Source of the DNA: DRLZ01 sp036478815
Lineage (GTDB): Bacteria > Pseudomonadota > Gammaproteobacteria > Methylococcales > DRLZ01
Assembly: GCA_036478815.1 (NCBI GenBank)
Contig: JAZGEP010000120.1
Location: 1-20,553 of the forward strand
Reading direction: 5' to 3'
Length of the DNA stretch: 20,553 nt
In this document: piece by piece, positions 15,475 through 20,553 of the stretch
How positions within the stretch are numbered: the first letter of the stretch is position 1
Layout: every line of letters begins with the position of its first letter
Notes under the pieces: model-generated
What the model saw: only the letters and a program-made list of their open reading frames with translations
What the model was told of the DNA's origin: nothing
The model's database searches: none
Program-made: the position numbers and the translations under genes

Positions 15475-15492
15475 CTATCTACACCCAAATGA

Positions 15493-15726
15493 CCTGGATT
15501 AAAATCAAGCTATTGTTCAGCGTTGGCACTGAACGGCAAGCGACTGGAGAGACGCACGAATCAGTTCTTACGTTTGTTTACTGGCTATTTTGAAAATGGA
15601 GTTACGCTGTATGACAAAGCCCTGGCCGACATAGAACAAGTCGAGGTAGCCATTGAGCTGGGGAGGCTGCCCAAGAATAGAAAGCCTGCTGCAGAAAAGC
15701 GGATTTTGGCCTATTTTTCCGATTAA
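15493..15726 (+). pseudogene. Relic ORF truncated by the family B element B3
   Basis: The open frame runs from about 15493. A TTG at 15523 could start a 67-codon ORF. The part before 15660 (LNGKRLERRTNQFLRLFTGY and then FENGVTLYDKALADIEQ) looks like real protein, but from ELGRLPKNRK onward the codons come from the B3 terminal repeat, so the original C-terminus is lost. There is no good ribosome-binding site. I do not recognise the family. Expression is doubtful. Confidence 0.4.
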
Positions 15727-15826
15727 ATTTGTTAAATACTGCAAGTATTCGCCTCATTAAGAATCAAAAAAATGGACTCAAAACCGCTTTTCCCCGCTAC
15801 GGCTTCTATTCTCGAACAGCCTCCTA
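15659..15826 (+). mobile_element. Family B MITE-like element B3
   Basis: Starting GGGAGGCTGCCCAAGAATAG and ending CTATTCTCGAACAGCCTCC, this copy is complete with imperfect terminal repeats. Internal blocks CTGCTGCAGAAAAGCGGATT, TTGGCCTATTTTTCCGATTA and TTCCCCGCTACGGCTTCTATT match B1, B2 and B4. It has replaced the end of the ORF starting near 15493. Confidence 0.85.
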
Positions 15827-16156
15827 GATGGATATCCAGATTACTCGTATTTTAGGCGCCCACACTCCTTAACCCATTTTTCGTTTTTAATTTTCGTAAC
15901 TTAATTCATTGTTGAATTTAAAAAAATATTCCCCTTTACTTAATTAATATTAAAAATGGAGAAAACATTATGTAGTGCTATAAAGTGTATTATCTATATT
16001 AATTTTTTTTATTTAATTTGTTTCAATTATTCTCACTAACACTCATTCAATCAAGTTACGAGCGCAAAACAAAATACTTAGTACCATCAAAACATCTTGT
16101 TACAACATAATCCATATGATTGATAATGAATTATTGTCATAAAATCGAATATTGGG
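15827..16156. other. Gene-less, very AT-rich stretch
   Basis: About 330 bp with runs such as TTAATTTTTTTTATTTAATT. No ORF, RNA gene or clear terminator stands out. It lies downstream of the minus-strand gene ending at 16157. Confidence 0.4.
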
Positions 16157-17179
16157 TCAAGATCTAGTATACATTTTCAGCTTATCCACTAAATTATCCA
16201 TTGCTTCTTCAAGAACTGAGTCAACCCCATCGATTGAATTCAATTCACTTTCTGTTGATTTAAGTGCATTAATATTTTCACCAACCACGGTATTAATGCG
16301 ATTTTTTTCAGAATCGGATAAGTCATTGTATTGTCTGTATAAATTATCCAGCTTTGTCGTTGCATCCTGAATTTTTGGGAGTGCATTTTTTGCCGATTCG
16401 ATATTATTAATGTTGGCAAAGATTCCACCAATGGAAGTCAGTAAATCGATTAATTGCACTTGAGTGCTACTAACAGTTTCTTTTGATTGTTGTTCATCCT
16501 GCATAAGAACGGTTGATGCACTATCGTTCTGATTTGAATCAAAGTTGATTGCTTCTTTTGATTGTATAAAATTGTACGCAGAAAAAGCCAAGCCAATTAA
16601 TATAGCCATGTAGGCCAAATTATTGAATAGAGATGCTTTTTTGGGTGGGTCAGGTTGCAAGTGATTTGCTAACTTGATTTGAGGCAATCTGGCTACATAT
16701 TCTTTTTGTTCGGCCAAAAAAGTTGCCAGGTTTTGTTTGTTCATGTCCTCGTTTTTGGCTACTCGCTTTATTGACGAAAAGATGACTGGTGCCGTGATAC
16801 TGACAATTGATTGCATCGATTCTTGATCTACGTCATTTGAATGACTTAAGGCAGCCACTAAGCTTGATAGCTTCTCTTCTCCTACTAATGATTCAAGCAT
16901 CTTGAAACCTTTCGTAAACAGTTCACCATGATTCCTGGTATTACTTAGAATAGTGGAGAGTTGATCCAGCAAACGATCATTAATGTTTCTCAGAATATCC
17001 AATAATCGAGAGTCTTTATCAGTCACTGTGAATTCTAGAATTTCACTCAATTCACTAGTGATTGTGGATTCCACAGCAGTTTTGGTTGTTGCTAGGTCTA
17101 GATCAAGGAGACTGCTCATTTGTTCAATAATGTCATCATCGAATTGATCCAGGTTCATTTCAATTAGATTGTTATGCAT
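16157..17179 (-). CDS. Membrane-anchored helical protein with DUF937-like N-terminal region
   Basis: This 340-residue protein is of uncertain family. Residues 1-150 are helical with alternating acidic and leucine-rich stretches (FDDDIIEQMSSLLDLDLATT; LSSLVAALSHSNDVDQESMQ; VSITAPVIFSSIKRV) that recall the DUF937/YidB-like domain, seen by pattern only. A membrane helix follows at about 186-205 (NNLAYMAILIGLAFSAYNFI), then a polar linker rich in Gln and Ser, and a C-terminal helical segment (about 230-340) that may be a coiled coil. The topology is thus cytoplasmic N-domain and probably periplasmic C-domain. AAGGAGAATTT before the ATG is an excellent ribosome-binding site. There are no same-strand neighbours within 800 bp. 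The function is unknown. Confidence 0.8.
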   Translation of the reverse strand: MHNNLIEMNLDQFDDDIIEQMSSLLDLDLATTKTAVESTITSELSEILEFTVTDKDSRLLDILRNINDRLLDQLSTILSNTRNHGELFTKGFKMLESLVGEEKLSSLVAALSHSNDVDQESMQSIVSITAPVIFSSIKRVAKNEDMNKQNLATFLAEQKEYVARLPQIKLANHLQPDPPKKASLFNNLAYMAILIGLAFSAYNFIQSKEAINFDSNQNDSASTVLMQDEQQSKETVSSTQVQLIDLLTSIGGIFANINNIESAKNALPKIQDATTKLDNLYRQYNDLSDSEKNRINTVVGENINALKSTESELNSIDGVDSVLEEAMDNLVDKLKMYTRS

Positions 17180-17282
17180 AAATTCTCCTTCGATGTAGAG
17201 TTCTGTTTAATATAAGATGGTGATGAATTTAGAAAATCGTTGTTCAACACGAACGATAGTTATTTTATTTAGAGCTCAGGCC

Positions 17283-17390
17283 ATCAGTACCTGGGTATAA
17301 TTAATTTAACATTTTACTGGTCTTTTTTCTCATCTTCGGCGCTGCAAAAACAGCACAAAATTGTTAAATTAATCATTCGCAGTTACTGAT
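17283..17390 (-). mobile_element. Hairpin repeat H7, internally deleted
   Basis: Read on the minus strand this copy keeps the right half of the H6-type stem (GCGCCGAAGATGAG), the right shoulder AAAAAAGACCAGTAAA and both outer arms (ATTAATTTAACA on each side). It lacks the left shoulder, left stem arm and the central GGCGCATAG motif. The outer inverted repeats ATCAGTAC...GTTACTGAT extend farther into weaker pairing on both sides (17268-17402). It is a deletion derivative of an H6-like copy. Confidence 0.7.
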
Positions 17391-17513
17391 GCCCCGAAAC
17401 TATAACGCAGAATTTTTTGCTTCAGATCAGATGATTTCAAGAAACGCATAGTTATTATATGCACCGATTTGAGTACATCTGAGCGGGAAAAAAGGCAAGT
17501 TAGAGCTTAGGGT
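17391..17513 (+). mobile_element. Hairpin repeat H8, directly following H7
   Basis: The ends GCCCCGAAACTATAAC and GTTAGAGCTTAGGG pair imperfectly. Inside are CGCAGAATTTTTTGCTTC, a stem around CAGAT/ATCTG, the centre AACGCATAGTTATTATATGC and the right shoulder GGGAAAAAAGGCAAGT. All diagnostic parts are present but diverged. The left end is also part of the extended outer arm of H7, so the two overlap. Confidence 0.65.
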
Positions 17514-17743
17514 TTTATTGAATTCTCAGCCATTAAATTATCCAAAAAGTTCATACGATGAGATTTATCTGAAATCCCATCAAGTCGATACACTATTGTA
17601 CAATGCTTTTGTGGTATTTCGAGAAAGAATAGAGATGAAACCACATAACGAATATTATCAATCAATTCTCAACAATCTTTGATAAGACGTGCTAAAACTA
17701 ATACTCCATCGATGTTGTATTGCAAGGCGTAGAGAATTGATAA
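17514..17743. other. Gene-less spacer between H8 and H9
   Basis: I see no gene here. The short motif GACGTGCTA (about 17685) recurs near 18167, which may reflect a decayed duplication. Otherwise nothing stands out. Confidence 0.3.
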
Positions 17744-17903
17744 AGAACGTGCATGGAATAACTTGAACAATGATGGCGCAGGATTTTGTTTCTAACTAAA
17801 CCATCTCAAGAGGCGCATCGTTGTTCTACGCAACAATTGAGATGGTTTAGTCAGGAGCAAAAAGACCAGCCAGAATGTTCAAGTTATTTCATGCATGCTT
17901 CTT
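17744..17903 (+). mobile_element. Hairpin repeat H9
   Basis: The ends AGAACGTGCATGGAATAACT and complement form the outer stem, continuing through TTGAACA/TGTTCAA. The left shoulder is GGCGCAGGATTTTGTTTC, and the stem arms are CTAACTAAACCATCTCAA and TTGAGATGGTTTAGTCAG (one mismatch). The centre is GGCGCATCGTTGTTCTACGC, and the right shoulder is GAGCAAAAAGACCAGCC. Compared with H3 the stem carries paired changes (for example an ACC/GGT step becomes ACT/AGT), which keeps the hairpin intact. The outer arm matches H1. Confidence 0.85.
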
Positions 17904-17958
17904 AGCCAAATAGTCGTTACTTGCTGAGGAAAAATCAATATTTCAACGCCCCTTGAAC

Positions 17959-18129
17959 TCATCGTAGCCGCGCAATCGAATTCACTGACCACTCCTTCGA
18001 CTTGTTTAGACGCTCTTCACTCGATTTTATCCGATAATACTCCAGCTGCCTTCGGTGATAGTCAATCGTTGTTTGATAATGTGCTATCAAATTGCTGGAT
18101 TGTTTCGTTATCGCTTGCTGTCCTTTCAT
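17959..18129 (-). CDS. Small basic hypothetical protein (56 residues)
   Basis: The ATG at 18129 is preceded by GAAGGA at good spacing. The frame reads MKGQQAITKQSSNLIAHYQT, then a helical, charged region (YHRRQLEYYRIKSSEERLNK) and ends NSIARLR. It is basic and rich in Gln, Tyr and Arg, with no membrane segment. A stop codon lies in frame just upstream, so this is the full frame. It could be a real small cytosolic protein or the N-terminus of a decayed gene; I do not recognise it. It is flanked by H9 and non-coding DNA. Confidence 0.4.
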   Translation of the reverse strand: MKGQQAITKQSSNLIAHYQTTIDYHRRQLEYYRIKSSEERLNKSKEWSVNSIARLR

Positions 18130-18482
18130 TTTTTTCCTTCTGCATTAAGCCTCTGAATCACTATTATCAGACGTGCTAGATGTATCAATTTATACTTCCA
18201 AGCTTGATCTTTCTTCGTGACCAGACCATTCAAGGCTGGCAAAAGAAACACGCAAGCAATCGTTGCTTCTGACCAAAAGGCGACAATGAAGCAAGGTCTG
18301 CTTCAAAATGATGATTTAAAGTGACTTTGATGCATATTATTTCGTTCATTGCTATGACAAACTTACCTTTTCTTAGTGCGTTTTTTACTCCTTTTTTCCC
18401 AAACAAAACATTACTTTATTACTCAAGGCCATTTTATTCGGGTCTTAATCAAGATGTTTTTTTAACTTAAAGGAGATGTATT
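18130..18482. other. Gene-less region with the leader of the secreted protein pair
   Basis: There is no gene in this 353-bp stretch. It should hold the promoter of the plus-strand gene at 18483, whose ribosome-binding site AAAGGAG is at about 18468. A stretch near 18260-18285 (GCTTCTGACCAAAAGGCGAC) faintly resembles an H stem but has no partner arms. A clear -35/-10 pair is not evident. Confidence 0.4.
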
Positions 18483-19094
18483 ATGAATACACTAAAAAAA
18501 AGTATCACAAGTCATTTAAAGACAGCCGCCCTGCCTGTTTTGTTGGCATTAACACCGTTATCGGGATTTGCCCACAATGCAGCGACTGGAGTTTCAACTA
18601 CCGCAAATATCAATCTTCCCAATGCCTGGACTAATATTCTTAGCAGTAGCGTTTTTTTGACCGGTCACAATCACTTTTGCACAGTGGTCGGCAGCGCGGA
18701 TTATCGGCATCAAAGCGGAAATGGAACCTATGAATTTGGCATCAGCAGGGATGCCGGCATCCCTGCTGCTGGGGTAAGGCGTTCAGTTGAACTCAACGAC
18801 AATCCCGGTGTGAATGACCAGAATACAATCGAAGTCGGCAGTACGGCATTTTTTACTGTACCGTCGGGGTTCCATACATTCCGGCTTCGAGGGCGTCAGA
18901 TACTTGGCAACCCTATATTAGCTAATGCCCGATCGGATGATGCTTCCATGACCATTAACTGCTTCGAAAGAAGACTTACTGGATTATTCATCCCACCGCT
19001 AATCCCACCGGTCATTATCCCACCGGTCATTGAACTTCCAGTGGAAATTGGCCCTATAGACCCAATCGGCCCAGTGGTTAATCCCGGTTCGTAA
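18483..19094 (+). CDS. Secreted protein with proline-rich C-terminal tail, unknown function
   Basis: This 203-residue protein has a clear signal peptide (LKKSITSHLKTAALPVLLAL, cleavage probably after GFA at residue 30). The mature part (31-160) looks like a beta-rich domain with two cysteines, C66 (HNHFCTVVG) and C160 (MTINCFERR), which could form a disulfide. Residues 169-203 are a low-complexity tail of IPP/PVI/GPI repeats ending NPGS. A ribosome-binding site AAAGGAGATGTATT precedes the ATG. A 26-bp palindrome in the coding sequence codes SRDAGIPAAG. The next gene is also a secreted protein on the same strand, after about 100 bp, so they probably form an operon. I do not recognise the family. 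Confidence 0.75.
   Translation: MNTLKKSITSHLKTAALPVLLALTPLSGFAHNAATGVSTTANINLPNAWTNILSSSVFLTGHNHFCTVVGSADYRHQSGNGTYEFGISRDAGIPAAGVRRSVELNDNPGVNDQNTIEVGSTAFFTVPSGFHTFRLRGRQILGNPILANARSDDASMTINCFERRLTGLFIPPLIPPVIIPPVIELPVEIGPIDPIGPVVNPGS
18743..18768. repeat. Perfect 26-bp palindrome inside a coding sequence
   Basis: CAGCAGGGATGCC is followed at once by its exact complement GGCATCCCTGCTG. It lies in frame within the secreted protein gene and is translated as roughly SRDAGIPAAG. GC-rich perfect palindromes of this type are usual in intergenic repeats, so its presence in an ORF suggests an in-frame insertion that was tolerated. Confidence 0.8.
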
Positions 19095-19117
19095 CTAATC
19101 AGTTAGATCAGTAGTTG

Positions 19118-19151
19118 TGACATCTCCTTCGTTCAAACGGAGGAGATGTCA
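19118..19151. repeat. Strong hairpin between the two secreted-protein genes
   Basis: TGACATCTCCTTCG and CGGAGGAGATGTCA pair over 14 bp (one G-T) around a TTCAAA loop. Pairing continues weakly outward (ACTAATCAG against ACTAATTAGT). No T-run follows, so it may act as a partial terminator or an mRNA stabiliser between the genes rather than a full stop. Confidence 0.65.
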
Positions 19152-19191
19152 TTACTAATTAGTTATCAATAGTTTTAAGGAGTTGTAACTA

Positions 19192-20037
19192 ATGAGATTT
19201 CAAGAGTCGTTTATCTTTCTTTTCTTGAGTTTCGCACTAAGCATCACATTATTTTTGACGAACTTTGACGCCCGTGCTGCTGAACCGCGCACAACCACTT
19301 CGCAAGCATCGGTTACGAAGTTGGACTGTGTTGTTCAATACCACGAGGGTTTATTGTCGGCACACATCAACCAAACCTCGATCAAGCGGGTATTCGATGA
19401 ACTGAGAACCAAACTAAGAGTAACAGTCAATTACAACGACCCGATGACAGCAGACCAAACAATATCGACCTTTTTCGATACTATACCGCTCAAGGAAGGC
19501 ATCAAAAATATCCTGAATGGCTATTCATATATACTCGATGTCAGTGAAGACGAAATTATTCTCCAGGTACTATCTGCACCAGTAGAAGCAATTCGAGTGA
19601 AAACGCTGAATAAACCCCCGATAGCAGCAGAAAACAGCGCCATTGAATTAACCGGAGAGGATAGTAAATCGGACGACCTGGGCTATTCTGACGATGAGCA
19701 AGAAGCATCCAGTGATGCGCTATTGGAAAAAGCCGTGGATGCATTACATTCACCGTTCCCGCATCTCTATGCCAATGCGATTGATGAATTGACCGGTTTA
19801 CAAGGCACCGAAGCAAGCGAGGCATTAGTGGACTTGGCGACGCGAAACAATCTGGCCACAGAAACCCGCCTGCAAGTAATTGACTCGTTATTACAGAGGA
19901 TCGAAAATAATCCTTCCACGGATGTTATTGCTCTTGATGGGCTCAGACAAATGGCGGAAGATGGTGATCCAAACATCAGTAAGACTGCCAACCGTGTATT
20001 GACCGAGCTTGACAAGCGATCCGAAATGAGTCGCTAG
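19192..20037 (+). CDS. Secreted protein with STN-like domain and HEAT-like repeats
   Basis: This 281-residue protein has a signal peptide (about 1-30, cleavage after ARAA). Residues about 50-128 (LLSAHINQTSIKRVFDELRT, ISTFFDTIPLKEGIKNIL, YSYILDVSEDEIILQVL) match the secretin/TonB N-terminal short domain pattern, in which small beta-alpha units form a periplasmic docking module. After an acidic linker (150-172), residues 173-275 resemble alpha-helical HEAT or armadillo-type repeats (YANAIDELTGLQGTEASEAL; TRLQVIDSLLQRIE). There is no secretin pore or TonB-dependent barrel, so it stands alone. AAGGAG lies upstream of the ATG. The stop TAG lies within the left end of B4. Role unknown; possibly envelope protein-protein binding. 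Confidence 0.8.
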   Translation: MRFQESFIFLFLSFALSITLFLTNFDARAAEPRTTTSQASVTKLDCVVQYHEGLLSAHINQTSIKRVFDELRTKLRVTVNYNDPMTADQTISTFFDTIPLKEGIKNILNGYSYILDVSEDEIILQVLSAPVEAIRVKTLNKPPIAAENSAIELTGEDSKSDDLGYSDDEQEASSDALLEKAVDALHSPFPHLYANAIDELTGLQGTEASEALVDLATRNNLATETRLQVIDSLLQRIENNPSTDVIALDGLRQMAEDGDPNISKTANRVLTELDKRSEMSR

Positions 20038-20200
20038 GAGGCTGTCCGAGAATAGAGAACCTACTGCGGAAAAGCCCAATTTGGCCAGATTTTCCGATCA
20101 TTATCGTTAAATAGGCCCACTATTCGCCTCAAATGATCGAAATATCTAACTCAAAATGGGTTTCCCTCGCTACGGTTTCTATTCTCGGACAGCCTCCTAG
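20034..20200 (+). mobile_element. Family B MITE-like element B4 with perfect 22-bp terminal repeats
   Basis: The left end (20034-20055) begins CTAGGAGGCTGTCCGAGAAT and the right end (20179-20200) is its exact complement. This is the best-preserved family B copy, 167 bp including CTAG at both edges. The palindromic CTAG could be a 4-bp target duplication or part of the ends. Internal blocks (CTACTGCGGAAAAGCC, TTTCCCTCGCTACGGTTTC) match B1, B2 and B3. It overlaps the last codon and stop of the upstream gene. There is no transposase. Confidence 0.9.
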
Positions 20201-20292
20201 GGTAGAACTGAGAATATCATTGCAGACCCAAACGATTATGCATACAAACCACAACAGGTCATAAAAAGATGCTTGCTGATTGTATTTTTTGA

Positions 20293-20328
20293 TCAAAAAA
20301 AAGCCTTCGAGAATTCTCGAAGGCTTTC
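20293..20328 (-). terminator. Rho-independent terminator of the tRNA-Ala/tRNA-Glu operon
   Basis: AAAGCCTTCGAGAA and its exact complement form a perfect 28-bp palindrome (20300-20327). On the minus strand it is followed by a run of eight T. It stands directly downstream of tRNA-Glu. Confidence 0.93.
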
Positions 20329-20334
20329 TAAAGA

Positions 20335-20410
20335 TGGCGTCCCCAAGGGGGTTCGAACCCCTGTTACCGCCGTGAAAGGGCAGTGTCCTAGGCCTCTAGA
20401 CGATGGGGAC
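20335..20410 (-). tRNA. tRNA-Glu (anticodon TTC)
   Basis: The minus strand gives acceptor GTCCCCA/TGGGGAC, D-arm region TCGTCTAGAGGCCTAGGACA, anticodon loop CTTTCAC with anticodon TTC, T arm AGGGGTTCGAACCCCT, discriminator G and an encoded CCA. It follows tRNA-Ala by 22 bp and is followed by a terminator. Confidence 0.98.
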
Positions 20411-20432
20411 TGATTAAACAAGTTGAATGCCG

Positions 20433-20508
<76 letters not shown>

Positions 20509-20521
20509 AACTTAGCGAGCC

Positions 20522-20550
20522 ATTTTACCGAATATTATCAGTGTCGTCTA
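20522..20550 (-). promoter_or_regulatory. Probable sigma-70 promoter of the tRNA-Ala/tRNA-Glu operon
   Basis: On the minus strand TAGACG and TAAAAT are separated by 17 bp. The -10 box is followed by a GC-rich discriminator GGCTCGC, as is typical of growth-rate-controlled stable RNA promoters, and the tRNA-Ala 5' end lies 13 bp after the -10 box. A short 5' leader is expected. Confidence 0.5.
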
Positions 20551-20553
20551 TAG

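Noticed and set aside
1..17903. CRISPR array suggested by repeated palindromic motifs
   Set aside because: Copies are widely and irregularly spaced and lie between genes. No regular spacers or cas genes are present.
18224..18310. Possible tenth family H copy
   Set aside because: Only short matches (CTTCTGACCAAAAGGCG) are present. Shoulders, centre and paired arms are missing.

Overview
The window looks like a chromosomal segment of a low-to-moderate GC gammaproteobacterium, probably marine or from another sodium-rich habitat. The basis is the complete Vibrio-type Na+-pumping NADH:quinone reductase operon (nqrABCDEF, apbE, nqrM), exonuclease I, an HU protein followed by tRNA-Val and tRNA-Asp, and a Ttg2D/MlaC-type protein. 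I cannot name the genus. AT-rich intergenic DNA, many palindromic repeats and gene relics suggest a repeat-laden genome under weak streamlining.

Layout: 1-352 is intergenic with part of a hairpin repeat (H1). 353-1399 (-) is an unrecognised polytopic membrane protein. 1400-2580 is a repeat cluster (H2, C1, B1 interrupted by H3). 2543-3024 (-) is hupB, tRNA-Val, tRNA-Asp and a terminator. 3025-3996 has no gene but carries two repeat remnants. 3997-5442 (-) is sbcB. 5443-5968 holds H4, a gene relic and two palindromes. 5969-13759 (-) is the compact nqrA-B-C-D-E-F-apbE-nqrM block followed by a two-CBS-domain protein. 13877-14509 (-) is a Ttg2D/MlaC/HpnM-like periplasmic protein. 14600-16156 is repeats plus two gene relics. 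16157-17179 (-) is a membrane-anchored helical protein with a DUF937-like N-terminus. 17180-18482 is repeats plus a 56-residue ORF. 18483-20037 (+) is a pair of secreted proteins: a proline-tailed protein, and an STN-like plus HEAT-like protein. 20034-20553 holds B4 and a tRNA-Ala/tRNA-Glu operon (-).

How the genes work together: NqrA-F form the six-subunit membrane complex that oxidises NADH, reduces quinone and exports Na+. ApbE attaches FMN covalently to NqrB and NqrC, and NqrM supports assembly of the Fe site between NqrD and NqrE. The genes overlap or nearly touch and read as one transcription unit.

The most unusual content is the repeat landscape. I recognise at least nine copies of one fold-back element (family H, about 110-160 bp). 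Each copy is a single long hairpin with a conserved central GGCGCATAG-like motif and conserved shoulder motifs, but stem and terminal arms differ from copy to copy while still pairing within each copy. One copy (H3) sits inside a second element (B1) with a 3-bp target duplication, so the family has been mobile. Family B (ends AGGCTGTCCGAGAATAG, about 165 bp, four copies) and family C (18-bp ends CTAGCCCGCATTTCTCAC) are further non-coding MITE-like elements. None encodes a transposase here.
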